Below are positions 7,121 to 16,464 of a stretch of DNA of 44,269 bases, in pieces. Under the pieces are notes generated by a model. The model searched no databases, had not been told where the DNA came from, and was given only the letters and a program-made list of their open reading frames with translations. The stretch's first letter is position 1; every line of letters starts with the position of its first letter. This stretch comes from a virus. The position numbers and the translations under genes were made by a program. The stretch spans positions 1 to 44,269 of the IMG/VR virus record IMGVR_UViG_3300047509_000381, one strand, 5' to 3'.

Positions 7121-9076
7121 TTAGTGTTTCACTCCGCCGAATTGCCCGAAGAAGCCGCCCGTGGCGGCGGCAGACCCCGGCCCGTAATCGAAATCGAGTC
7201 TCTGGGCGATGTAGCGGTTGTGCCCCACGCGGGCGCTGACCTGCGATTTCAGCGCGTCACGCGCCGCTTGGATCGAGGCGGCCCTTTGCGAATCGTTTTG
7301 CGCGGCAGTGAAAGAATCGACCAAGCGGTTCAATGCGGCATCCGTGGCTTGCCCGCCTCCGAGAACTTTTCCGTAATCGTCAGCGACTCCGATCAAGGTC
7401 TGCTTGAACGCCGCCTGCGCCGGAGAGCCGGTTTCGTGCTTCACGAAATTGTCCCAAGTGTTGATGCGCGGAAATGGCGACGCCTTCAACGCGGCGCCCT
7501 GCTTGGCGAGCTGGTCCAGCAATCCATCAGGGTGCAGCAACGAGCCGGCCGAAGCGTAGAACGTCTGGTTGGTGACATTGCTCATCGCCTTCTCGCCGAC
7601 GACTTCATCGGATGCGTTGTATTTCGGGTCGAACGTTTTCGCGGCGTTCACGGAATCCACGATGAATTTCGGAGTCGTGCCGCGCGCCTTCAAATCGGTG
7701 AGCGTGAGTTCGCCGGACGCCAGCATTTTTCCGGCGTTCATCGGGTCGCCCTGCTTCGCCATCTGCGAGGCGTTCTCTTTGCTCTGCGTGTCCGCCAGCC
7801 ACGAGGCGTGCGCGAGAGTGGCCTGGCCGAACAAATTCTTTTCGCGCTTGAACTGCTTGGGGTCCGTCTCCGTGCCCATCTTGTTCGTGAGCAGCGCGAG
7901 GGCGTCGGAGGATTTCTCGCCTTCCATTTGAGACGGGTCGTTTTCCAGCTTATACAGCGGGTCGGCTTCGTTCTTTTCCTTGGCGATCTTGTCGGCTTTT
8001 TGCTGCCCCGTGACGAGCGTCGAGAGCGGCCCCGCGATTCCCATGTGCAAGGTGTAAAGCTGGTTCGCCGTGGGCTTTCCGCCCTTGTCGATGTTGTCTT
8101 TTAATTGGTTGTAGCGCGCCTCGATGCCCTTGTAAATCGGGTTGTCCTCCAAGCCGCCAGCTTTCGCTTGCGCGAGCATGGCTTCCGTTTCCGCCTGTGT
8201 GTTGGCAACTTGTCGCGGCGTCGCGGGCATGCTGAGGAAAGGAGAATCGGTCGGTACCAGCGTCGCGGTTCCGCCAGCGGAATGGTCCGAGCTGTCAACG
8301 TGGTTTGGGAACACTTGATAATCGGCCGAAGTTTTCCCAGCGGGGATCGCCTGCCGGATGGTCGCCACTGCGGCGGCGCTGTCGCTTCCGCCAGGAAGGG
8401 AAACTGAAATCGCCCCCGGCTGCTGCGCGGCGTCGCCGATGCCTGCGCGTTTTTCGAATTCGGCTTTCTGCGCGGGATCGGTGGTGTCATAGCCCATCGA
8501 AGCGGCGTCGCTGCTGGTCTTCATGAACGAATTCACGGTCGCGTCTTTCAGCGCGATCTGGCGCTGGCGGTCTTCTGCGGGCCATTGCGAAATCATGTGA
8601 TTGTAAATGGCGGTGTCCTGCTGAGTTTTCGCGACCATCGCTTTATTCCGCACAGCAAATTCTTGCATCTTCATTGCTTGGTCTTGCTGAGCGCGAGCTT
8701 CCTGCTTCTGCTGTTCCTGATAGGCGACAACATCTTGCGCGCCGCCCTCGCGACCGTGGGTTCCGATGGATTTTCCCGCAGCGGAAATCGCCACGCCCAA
8801 ACCGGCGAGCATTCCGACGAGCTTCGCGTGATTGCCAGGAACGTCGGGAGGAAGAGTCATTCCGCCAACGTTGGGGCCGCCAGGGCTTGCGCCCGCTGGC
8901 GCGAACGGCTGTGCCCCGACCATGGATGCGTCGGTCGGGGGTCCGCCCGTGGGGAATGCGGACGGCGCGGGCGCCGGTGCTGGCGCGGCTGCGGGAGAGC
9001 CTTGCGGCCCTGCCGTCGCGGTATCCGCCTGCGCTTGCGGTGTGGGTTCTGCAGCTACTGTCGAGTCGTCTGCCAT
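7121..9076 (-). CDS. Internal-virion-type protein, 651 aa
   Basis: The product has an N-terminal about 70 residues rich in Ala, Pro and Gln (disordered), a small hydrophobic segment around 85-100, and then a long stretch predicted as coiled, Gln/Lys/Ala-rich helices (about 120-200 and 400-640). No enzyme motif is visible. It sits between a 209-aa Gly/Ala-rich protein and the 808-codon virion gene with no intergenic space, the usual cluster of three podovirus internal-core proteins (a small, a middle and a large one). The assignment rests on position and composition only. Confidence 0.65.
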   Translation of the reverse strand: MADDSTVAAEPTPQAQADTATAGPQGSPAAAPAPAPAPSAFPTGGPPTDASMVGAQPFAPAGASPGGPNVGGMTLPPDVPGNHAKLVGMLAGLGVAISAAGKSIGTHGREGGAQDVVAYQEQQKQEARAQQDQAMKMQEFAVRNKAMVAKTQQDTAIYNHMISQWPAEDRQRQIALKDATVNSFMKTSSDAASMGYDTTDPAQKAEFEKRAGIGDAAQQPGAISVSLPGGSDSAAAVATIRQAIPAGKTSADYQVFPNHVDSSDHSAGGTATLVPTDSPFLSMPATPRQVANTQAETEAMLAQAKAGGLEDNPIYKGIEARYNQLKDNIDKGGKPTANQLYTLHMGIAGPLSTLVTGQQKADKIAKEKNEADPLYKLENDPSQMEGEKSSDALALLTNKMGTETDPKQFKREKNLFGQATLAHASWLADTQSKENASQMAKQGDPMNAGKMLASGELTLTDLKARGTTPKFIVDSVNAAKTFDPKYNASDEVVGEKAMSNVTNQTFYASAGSLLHPDGLLDQLAKQGAALKASPFPRINTWDNFVKHETGSPAQAAFKQTLIGVADDYGKVLGGGQATDAALNRLVDSFTAAQNDSQRAASIQAARDALKSQVSARVGHNRYIAQRLDFDYGPGSAAATGGFFGQFGGVKH

Positions 9077-9706
9077 TTACGCTCCAAAGATCCCGCCAGG
9101 GTTGGCGCTCACGAATCCAGCGGCTCCGGTTGCGAGTCCGCCTACTGCGCCGATGACGCCAGCGGCGTCTTGCCAGCCCGCCTGTTGCGACGCCAGCAAT
9201 GTGCTGCCGAGGTTGGCGGTCGAGCTTCCGACGCTGGCCGCAGAGTTGCTAGTTCCTGTTGGGTTGTATGCGGCGCCGACGCTTCCTAATCCGGAGATTG
9301 CATTCCAATATGAAGCTTGTTTTGCCTGCGCGTCGGCCACGCTGATGGTATTTTGTTCGCCGGAATTCGCGGCCGCCGCGCCAGCGGCGATTTGCCCGCC
9401 GATCTGCGCGGAAACTCCGGAAGGAAGTCCGGCCCCGCCGTGCGCGGCGCTGACTGCGTTCGCGCTTCTCGAAGCGTTTTCGAATTGTGTGGCGACGGTA
9501 TCCGTGGCTCCGGTCCTCATCGCGGCCACGCGGTCTGCGCCGAGGCCCGTGGGGTTCGTCAATTGATTTGTGAGCACGCCCTTGAGCTGCTGCTGAATTT
9601 GCTGTGACTCGGCAAAGGTCGTCGCGTAGTCTTTCCCAAGTTCCGCCGTCAACGCGGCGTTGGATGCCTCGGTGCTCGCAACTGCGGAATCTCCGGCGCT
9701 ACACAC
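9077..9706 (-). CDS. Small internal-virion-type protein, 209 aa
   Basis: It starts with GTG at 9706, overlapping the end of the GNAT-like gene by 8 nt, with GAGGTG as Shine-Dalgarno inside that gene. The first about 100 residues are helical and Gln/Ala-rich. The C-terminal half is Gly/Ala/Ser-rich with a hydrophobic stretch at about 180-200 (A-A-G-V-I-G-A-V-G-G-L-A-T-G-A-A-G-F). This resembles small podoviral core proteins of the T7 gp14 type, which insert in the outer membrane at infection. There is no direct motif proof. Confidence 0.6.
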   Translation of the reverse strand: MCSAGDSAVASTEASNAALTAELGKDYATTFAESQQIQQQLKGVLTNQLTNPTGLGADRVAAMRTGATDTVATQFENASRSANAVSAAHGGAGLPSGVSAQIGGQIAAGAAAANSGEQNTISVADAQAKQASYWNAISGLGSVGAAYNPTGTSNSAASVGSSTANLGSTLLASQQAGWQDAAGVIGAVGGLATGAAGFVSANPGGIFGA

Positions 9707-10115
9707 TTTTCACCTCTGGGCGAGGCAGCGTCTTGACAAACGCCTGCCGATCTTCCAGTTCGAAGCCGTGCTTGACCGACCATTCCGCGATTTTGTACTT
9801 GGGATTCGAGAAGCCCTGGATCGCGTTTATCCGGTAGTCGGAACAGAACTTCTCGACGACTTGGAGCGCGAAATTCATGGCCTTGATTCTCTTGCGCCCG
9901 TCCGCATCGGGGTTGAAGCCGAAGAAAGCGACCTGCATGATCGCGTAAAACGGCAGAATCAAAAGGATTTCGCCGTCTTCCTCGATGGCGATGGCCTCGG
10001 TGGTCTGGTGGTTCTTCAGCGAGCGGGCGTCTGCGACGGGAATGTCGGGATTGGTGCTGGCCCATCGGGCGAGAATCTCAGCATCTTCCTTGCCGCTCAG
10101 AAATCGAAATCTCAT
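9699..10115 (-). CDS. GNAT-like acetyltransferase-fold phage protein, 138 aa
   Basis: The ATG at 10115 has AGAGG about 8 nt upstream and is preferred over a start 7 codons earlier. The product has the strand-helix rhythm of a short GNAT fold: an N-terminal F-R-F-L-S-G-K-E-D-A-E segment, central strands, an A-L-Q-V-V-E-K-F-C helix, and a C-terminal A-E-W-S-V-K-H-G-F-E-L-E-D-R, the usual last strand of N-acetyltransferases. A clear acetyl-CoA loop (R/Q-x-x-G-x-G/A) is not visible, so it may be non-catalytic. GNAT-like proteins next to core genes are known in podoviruses (T7 gp13), where they act in assembly. Confidence 0.6.
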   Translation of the reverse strand: MRFRFLSGKEDAEILARWASTNPDIPVADARSLKNHQTTEAIAIEEDGEILLILPFYAIMQVAFFGFNPDADGRKRIKAMNFALQVVEKFCSDYRINAIQGFSNPKYKIAEWSVKHGFELEDRQAFVKTLPRPEVKSV

Positions 10116-10154
10116 CGGTCTGTATCCTCTATTCAAGGGGTCGAATAGATGGAT

Positions 10155-10625
10155 TTAGGCGAGTGAAATCGTCTTCACGGGGCAGGACGATACAGGCGTG
10201 CTCCCCCAATTGCCGCACGCTTGGACGTGGACGGTGCTTGGCGCGTTCGTTTTCGTGACCGCGATTTTCAGGGGGCTTTCCGTGCCCGCGCCAATTTGGA
10301 TTGGCTGACTGTTTCCGGTCGTCAGATGCACGACAGCGTGGGTATAAAATTGGTCGGTCGGGTCTCTCGTGAAAGAAATCGTCAATTGGTGTTGCGTCGG
10401 CGAGATGCTCGTTTTGACAATCTGCACGTTGGAAAGATTTTTCGGCTGTCCCTGCGTTGCCGGCGTCACGTTTGCCGGCGAGACGGGGACGGCGGTGCTC
10501 GCCTTCGGGGAGATCCCCGCTACCTTCACCTGCTGCAACTGCGTCATCGTCGAGCGAGGATTCGGCCCGCCAATGGGTTGGCTCGGGACCGAATCCAACG
10601 TGCCGTCCAGTTTGCTGTTAACCAT
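10155..10625 (-). CDS. Beta-rich virion-associated protein, 156 aa
   Basis: The start overlaps the stop of the giant tail gene by 8 nt, so it is translationally coupled. After an N-terminal Pro/Ser/Thr linker (1-60), residues 65-150 alternate polar and hydrophobic as in a fibronectin-III/Ig-like sandwich, including a T-I-S-F-T-R-D-P-T-D-Q-F-Y-T-H-A-V-V-H-L segment. Two Cys near the C-terminus (C-G-N-W and S-S-C-P) could form a disulfide. It is probably an accessory surface or tail protein. No specific family is recognised. Confidence 0.55.
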   Translation of the reverse strand: MVNSKLDGTLDSVPSQPIGGPNPRSTMTQLQQVKVAGISPKASTAVPVSPANVTPATQGQPKNLSNVQIVKTSISPTQHQLTISFTRDPTDQFYTHAVVHLTTGNSQPIQIGAGTESPLKIAVTKTNAPSTVHVQACGNWGSTPVSSCPVKTISLA

Positions 10626-13600
10626 TTTCGTTCTCGAAGCGCAGGACCAGCGCCAAAATTTCGTTCATGACGGCATCCGAGCCGAAATCCACTTTGATTT
10701 GCACGTGATGCGCGAGCTGGCTCTTTTTTGCGACGTTGTTCATGGTCGGCCACTTCTTTTGCATCAAGGAAAGCGACGGGTCCGTCCCGAGCGGCGGCTC
10801 GTTCGTGGGATTCAGCAGCGGCACGAAAACGGAAGTGCTCGTGGCGAAGATTTCATTCCACAAAACGCTGACTGCGGGGATGTTTCCCGCTTGCGCGAAA
10901 TATCCGGTGATGCTATGGACCGGCTCAAGGGCTTGCCCTGGCTCGCTGACGGTTATGCTTCCGACGACCACCGACGCCGGATAAGGAGTGCCAGCATCCG
11001 TGAACGATGTTAAGTCGCGGAATTTCACGGTGTCGCCAGGCACGGTGCTCGACGTGAGCAGCGAATAGACGCCTGGGCTGGTCTCCACGCTCGCGATGGG
11101 GCCGGACTTCGGCACGGGCGGCGCGTCGGGGCTCGGGCCGAGCATGAGATAGTAAGCCGTGTTCGGCGTCGGGTCGGGGACCGAGGCGTTCATCGTGAAT
11201 CCGTCCGCGTCGAGGCTCGCCACGGAAATCTTCCCGAGCAGCGGCGGGATTCCGCCGAGCACGGGGGCCACGCCGACGTTCGCGTAAACGGCGTCGGCAT
11301 ACATCGCGCCGCTGGTGGTGGGCGACAAGAGGTTGCTGTTCGCGTTGACCGCGCTGACGCCCTGGCTGGTCCCGAAGAACCCGCCGATGCTCATCGAGCC
11401 GTTTTGCGTGAGGGTGTTGACTGCGCTGGTAGGCTTGAGCCCGCTAAGGACGAATCCCGCGAACGGGGTGAACCCCAATCCTGTCGTCGAGAACGGCCCC
11501 GTCGCAGTGGGCGTCTGGAAATTCCCCACCTTGGCGTCGATCACTTGCATCGCGCAATAGCCCAAGGCGAAAGTGTCCCCGCCAGACAGGACGGGCGTGA
11601 CGACGAACTGGCCGTTGTTGCTGGCGTCCATCGAAGTCACCTTTCCGCTGTTGCGGAGCAAGTTGGTCGTGGGGAACTGGTTGTAGTGCGCGTCGCAAGC
11701 GTAAAATTGGTTGGGCTGGTTGTAGCTTCCGGTAAAGCAAGTGAACGGGGTGTTGTTCTGGTTGGAGTTTGCCCAAGCGGCGACCACGCCCTGGTTCAGG
11801 CTCGCGTCGCATATCCCGACGCTGAGCGACCAGTCGCTGCCCGCGTAGCGGAACGTCCCGCTGCCGTTGTCCGCCGCATCCGACTTGCCGATGGTCGCGC
11901 CGATCACGCACGTCGGCAGGAAGCCCACCGACTGCGGCACAGCGCCGCTGCCGCTCATGCTCATGGTGCCAGCGACGGCGTTCTGGATTCCTTCGCCGCC
12001 GAGCGCCATCCACTGGATTTGGTACGCGCCGATTTGCGGGGGCAGGAGGTTGCTGCCGCTGAAATCGCGCGCCAAGGTGAAGCCGTCAGGGTTGAAAATC
12101 GCCACCGCATACGACCCCGAATTATCGGGATTCCGGTTGCCCTGGCAAAGCGTCACGCGGTCGTTCAGGCACGCGCCGTAGCTCTGGGCGCCGAATGCCG
12201 TTTGCATCCCCGCCGCGCAGGACCATTGCCCGATGACGGAACAGACGGGAGTCGCCGTGGCGGCGTGCGTTTCCAGCACGCCGGACACGCCGTTGTTCAT
12301 CACGATGAGCGAGGTGGTGTTGGAGCCTGAATAAATCATGAACGTCCCGTTGTTCGCAGGGTTCGCGAATCCCGCGATGGTGACGAAGTTCCCGCTGATG
12401 GGGAGGTTGCCCGAGGCGAAAGCCCCCGCGTAAGTGATCGTCGCCGAAGTGATCGCCGAGACGGCGGTCAGCGCCACGGGCGCGGCGGTCTCCGCCACCC
12501 CTCGGGAGTTGACGACAGTGATCGAAGTCGCGGTCGCGGCGGTGACGAGATAAGCCGTGCCTCCGGCGCCGCTCTCGGCGGGGCCGCTTATGCGGGAATT
12601 GTTCGCGCCGCCAGACAGGCGGAATCCTTGGATGTTCACGAACGAACCGGCTGCGGGGATCGGCGAAAAATTCCCGTGGTAGGTCGTGAGGTTGCTCACG
12701 GCGGCGTCTACGCTTGTGACCAATCCGATGGGCGTCGCGGCGCCGAAGCTGTTCATCTCGGGCGCTGGGCCGAGGTTGAGGCCGCTGGCGATGCCGCCCA
12801 CGGTCCAGAAATAGACCGCCTTCGGCTGGAACCCGCAAGAGATGCTGAGGGTGTCGTGGTTGGTGGTGTTGGGCGAAGCCCCCGCAGTGAACGTGCCGCT
12901 GGCGCTCGCCACGGTCGGGCTGACTTGCGAAGCCGGCAACACGGGCTGGTATTTCGTGCTCCAGTTTTGCGTGTTCAATCCGTAGCGCATGATGGCGTTG
13001 TTGCCGTTCGAAAGAAAAACTCCGGCGTCCTCGCCGTTGCGGTGCATGGCTAGATAGGAAGTCGCGGGCGGGAATCCCAAAATTGGCGACAGCGTGCCCG
13101 ACAGAAGGTTTCCGATGCGCTGCCCGTCTTCTTCTTTCCCGCTCATGCTGAGCGAAAAATACTGCTTGCTCGTGGTGTAGCAATAAATTTGATCGCCGTC
13201 CTGCTTCAGGCAATTCGGCGAGGAGATCCCAAAATTTTCCAAAAGTGGCTCGGGATAAAACGAAAGCGTCTGCGGCCCGCCTTGGATGGCGTACAAAGCA
13301 TCGTGCGTGAAAACGAGCAAGCCCTTGGTGGTCGCTGCCAATCCGGTGATCTCGCCTGGAAAAACGAATGTATTCGCTGGAGGCCAGCAGCTTTCAGGGA
13401 TTCCGTTCAAAATATCTGGCCCGCCACTAAAGTAAAGGAAGTGGCCGACTACCAGCCAGATGCGACCTTGCCACCATGCCATGATGGTTCCGCCGAGCGG
13501 CTGCGTGCTGCCGACCGTCCCTGGAACGCTGTCATTGATATGGCCTGTCGGCGCGATCAAAAAATTATCCAAACCCGCGTCAGGAACCGTGTCGTAAAAG

Positions 13601-16413
13601 GTAAAAAGCGACGTGGCCGAGCCGCCCGTGGAGCCGAACACTTCGGTGTTGACGTTGCGAATCGAGAACGTGAACGGCCCGCCAGACTGCGGGAAGAGAT
13701 TGGCGGTGACCGAGAAGCCGTAGTTCGGGTTCGACAAATCCGCTGGCGTGAACGTCGTGCCCCACAAATCGGCGGGTCCGCCGAGCGTGTAGACCGGAGA
13801 AGTCGGCGGCGACGCTGTTCCGGTCGGCGTGACGGTCTTGGGGACTCCGACCGGCGTTCCGTTTTTCAATAGCTGCACGGTCAATGTGCCTTGCCCCGCC
13901 GCGCCGTTGTAAAGCGCCTCGAAGCTCATTTGCACGCCCGAGATGCCGATGCTCGCGGGGACCAGCAAAGGGAATTGCGTGGCCCTCAGTCCGTCGCTCG
14001 GGGCGTAAGAATTCAGCTTGAACGCGACGGTCGAGCCGATGCCGATGAACTGGGGGCTGGTGGTGAACCATGTGGGGCTTTGCGTTCCGGCGCTCGTCAC
14101 CTGCTTGTAAGCCATCCCGAAATGCCCGACGCCGGAAGCGGCCGCGATATCGACGGCCGTGAAGCCTGCGGGCACGGTGAGGCTTCCGGCCCCGCTCCAT
14201 GCCGACGTGAAAATCACGTCCGCCGCGTTCGTGGTGGTCACGCTGCCGGAAGAAAAGGAATTTCCGGACTGCGTCCCTTCGGCGCCGTTGATTCCGTCCG
14301 TCACCAAAGACTGCGCCAGTCCGGCGACTTCGCCCGCCGCCGCGACGATGAAGGAGTTGCTGTTGTACGAAGTGGACGGATGGATGGTGATGTGCATCGT
14401 CCCGCCCGTCGTGATTTGCGCGTGGTAGAAGTGCTCGTGGTGCGCGCCGGGGAAAAACTGCGTATTGTCCTGCGTCCAAGTGTTCCCAAGATTGTCGCTG
14501 ACCACGACGGCGTAACCGGCGTTTGTGTAATCGAAGGCGTCGAAGGACAAGACCACGGTATTTCCGACGACAACCGGATTCGGCAAGCTGAACGTGATCG
14601 ATTGCTGGCTCGCGCCCAAGGATACTGGGCTGTAATGCGCGCTCTGCACGAACGAAAAGGCCCCGCCGCTGCCGACTGCGGGAGTCAGCGAAACCGTGCT
14701 GTATGCGCTTGCGGAAGAGACGTTGGCGGGATTCAGCCACGGATGAGCGCCAGGGGCGCCGTCGTCCGCGCCGAAATTCGCGAGCGCGCCATCCGTGTAG
14801 GGCACGGACGGGGATGTTCCGGTGGCGGCATTGAGCGCCGCGCCTGCCAAGAACCACAGGCCGCCACCATCCGCTGGTCGGTACACCTCGCAAGCAAGGA
14901 ACGTGGCTGTTCCGTTGTCTGGCGTCGCCGGATAATCCGGAATTCCCGCGCCGTTGGGTCCGAGAAAATTCGCTTTCCAACTTGTCGGAGTGGCCTCGCT
15001 GACCACCACCGTTTGCCCATTCATAAAGGTCGCGTTGATGAGCCCGCTGATTCCGATGCTGAGGCCGACGCTGAAATTGTTGGCGCCACCGAAGGTGACG
15101 ACATTGCCGGCGACGCTCACGCTGACGATGGTCGAAACAGAATTGCAATCCGGATTTGTGCTCGGAACGCCGTTGACAATACAAATCGCCGGATTCCCTT
15201 GCCCCGCTTCGGGAGTGACTCCAGTGTTCGGCCCGACCACGCTGGCGGTGAACGATGTGGCGTTCGCGGAGAAAACGGTCACGGGCTGCCCGTTCAGGAA
15301 AGTCGAGTTCGTGAAGCCGTTCAGAATCATCTGCGATTGCGGTTCCAAATTGTTGTTCGCAGCGAACGTGCCGATGCCCGAAGAGATCGAGTAACTCGTG
15401 ATATTGACTGGGCTGATTGGCACGCTGCCAAGAATCGCCCCCGTTTGAGCCGAGACCGGCGAAGCGGTGCTGAGATTCCCATCGATGGTGCGGTAGGCGC
15501 TGAGATAGCTGTATCCCGAGTACGCGATCACGATGCCGGGGCCAATATTAGTCCATGTGATCAGTCCCCCGCTGTCAGAGGTGGTCGCGGCGAAGGTGGT
15601 TGACCACACAGGGACTGTGGTCCCGCTTGTGCCCGTTCCGCTGATCGCAGTGATAAGTTGAAGATTGTTGTTCGAATCGAGCACAACCGAGGGGAGCGTG
15701 TAGATGGTCCCAGGAATCCAGCGACCGATTCCGCCGACCATTTCCCATTGCGCATTTCCATCAAAAACTTTTCCGCCTACGACAGTCGGCCAGATAGGGA
15801 CTACAAGCGCCGACAGTCCGCCCTGCACGCAATATTCGACGTTTCCATTACTGTCGAGGAGCGCTTGCCCTGTGAAGTAGTTCGTTGACTTAATCCAGAA
15901 GCCAGGCTTCCCGAGCTGCTGCAGGACCGGCGCGACCGTGGGCGCGGCGACTCCCCAGCTCGACAACCTTGTGCCGTCCCACTTGAAAATGTCCGTGCCG
16001 TTCGTAGCGAACGTAACATCGCCAACTTGCTGAATAAAAAATTGATCGGGAATCGTCTTCGCGAAAATCTGCGTGAGCGCGGTCGGTGTCATCGTGTACA
16101 GCGCGAGATTCGTGTCGAGCAAAACCGTTATCGAGCCGTCCAGCCTGCGGACGGAATAGAACTGGTTCACGGTCTCGTTGGGGAGGAGTTGCTGACTGCA
16201 ATACGTCGAGAACCCTGGACGGCGCTGGAGCGTAAGGTTATCTGAACATTCTATATTCACCGAGGGTTCGGTGAGGGCATCGAAAAACTTGACAAGATTA
16301 ATCGGGGAACCGAGTGCTTTGAGGGGTGGAATTAATTGGCTTCGGCGGGTGATCAAGCCGCTCAAAAACCTGTCGATGTTCAACGGTGGGCGAGGCCCAG
16401 CTTGACGGCTCAT
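10618..16413 (-). CDS. Giant tail nozzle / tail-tip protein with inserted beta domains, 1931 aa
   Basis: The N-terminal about 170 residues (L-Q-R-R-P-G-F near 65, followed by alternating strands and W-D-G-T-R-L) match the start of podoviral tail-nozzle (tail tubular B-like) proteins, where a leading R-R-P-G segment precedes a beta-propeller platform. Propeller-like sequence returns near 1000-1130 and the last 150 residues. Between lie long Gly/Ser/Thr/Asn-rich beta domains, several Ig-like, that could act as receptor-binding decorations. At 1931 aa it is more than twice the usual nozzle size (about 800 aa). It follows the neck gene and precedes the core genes, as in T7-like order. The nozzle assignment is by pattern, not search. 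Confidence 0.65.
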   Translation of the reverse strand: MSRQAGPRPPLNIDRFLSGLITRRSQLIPPLKALGSPINLVKFFDALTEPSVNIECSDNLTLQRRPGFSTYCSQQLLPNETVNQFYSVRRLDGSITVLLDTNLALYTMTPTALTQIFAKTIPDQFFIQQVGDVTFATNGTDIFKWDGTRLSSWGVAAPTVAPVLQQLGKPGFWIKSTNYFTGQALLDSNGNVEYCVQGGLSALVVPIWPTVVGGKVFDGNAQWEMVGGIGRWIPGTIYTLPSVVLDSNNNLQLITAISGTGTSGTTVPVWSTTFAATTSDSGGLITWTNIGPGIVIAYSGYSYLSAYRTIDGNLSTASPVSAQTGAILGSVPISPVNITSYSISSGIGTFAANNNLEPQSQMILNGFTNSTFLNGQPVTVFSANATSFTASVVGPNTGVTPEAGQGNPAICIVNGVPSTNPDCNSVSTIVSVSVAGNVVTFGGANNFSVGLSIGISGLINATFMNGQTVVVSEATPTSWKANFLGPNGAGIPDYPATPDNGTATFLACEVYRPADGGGLWFLAGAALNAATGTSPSVPYTDGALANFGADDGAPGAHPWLNPANVSSASAYSTVSLTPAVGSGGAFSFVQSAHYSPVSLGASQQSITFSLPNPVVVGNTVVLSFDAFDYTNAGYAVVVSDNLGNTWTQDNTQFFPGAHHEHFYHAQITTGGTMHITIHPSTSYNSNSFIVAAAGEVAGLAQSLVTDGINGAEGTQSGNSFSSGSVTTTNAADVIFTSAWSGAGSLTVPAGFTAVDIAAASGVGHFGMAYKQVTSAGTQSPTWFTTSPQFIGIGSTVAFKLNSYAPSDGLRATQFPLLVPASIGISGVQMSFEALYNGAAGQGTLTVQLLKNGTPVGVPKTVTPTGTASPPTSPVYTLGGPADLWGTTFTPADLSNPNYGFSVTANLFPQSGGPFTFSIRNVNTEVFGSTGGSATSLFTFYDTVPDAGLDNFLIAPTGHINDSVPGTVGSTQPLGGTIMAWWQGRIWLVVGHFLYFSGGPDILNGIPESCWPPANTFVFPGEITGLAATTKGLLVFTHDALYAIQGGPQTLSFYPEPLLENFGISSPNCLKQDGDQIYCYTTSKQYFSLSMSGKEEDGQRIGNLLSGTLSPILGFPPATSYLAMHRNGEDAGVFLSNGNNAIMRYGLNTQNWSTKYQPVLPASQVSPTVASASGTFTAGASPNTTNHDTLSISCGFQPKAVYFWTVGGIASGLNLGPAPEMNSFGAATPIGLVTSVDAAVSNLTTYHGNFSPIPAAGSFVNIQGFRLSGGANNSRISGPAESGAGGTAYLVTAATATSITVVNSRGVAETAAPVALTAVSAITSATITYAGAFASGNLPISGNFVTIAGFANPANNGTFMIYSGSNTTSLIVMNNGVSGVLETHAATATPVCSVIGQWSCAAGMQTAFGAQSYGACLNDRVTLCQGNRNPDNSGSYAVAIFNPDGFTLARDFSGSNLLPPQIGAYQIQWMALGGEGIQNAVAGTMSMSGSGAVPQSVGFLPTCVIGATIGKSDAADNGSGTFRYAGSDWSLSVGICDASLNQGVVAAWANSNQNNTPFTCFTGSYNQPNQFYACDAHYNQFPTTNLLRNSGKVTSMDASNNGQFVVTPVLSGGDTFALGYCAMQVIDAKVGNFQTPTATGPFSTTGLGFTPFAGFVLSGLKPTSAVNTLTQNGSMSIGGFFGTSQGVSAVNANSNLLSPTTSGAMYADAVYANVGVAPVLGGIPPLLGKISVASLDADGFTMNASVPDPTPNTAYYLMLGPSPDAPPVPKSGPIASVETSPGVYSLLTSSTVPGDTVKFRDLTSFTDAGTPYPASVVVGSITVSEPGQALEPVHSITGYFAQAGNIPAVSVLWNEIFATSTSVFVPLLNPTNEPPLGTDPSLSLMQKKWPTMNNVAKKSQLAHHVQIKVDFGSDAVMNEILALVLRFENENG

Positions 16414-16464
16414 GTTCCCTCAGTCAGCGGCTAGATTGCCGCTACAAATGAGAGGGAAAGTCGA

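Noticed and set aside
6485-8104. 539-codon plus-strand open frame opposite the virion genes
   Set aside because: It is antisense to two well-supported minus-strand genes in GC-rich DNA. Arg/Gly/Leu-rich composition and no RBS mark it as a shadow frame.
11404-15603. Long plus-strand and other-frame ORFs inside the giant tail gene
   Set aside because: All lie within the 1931-codon gene and have Arg/Gly/His-rich, low-complexity products without start signals.
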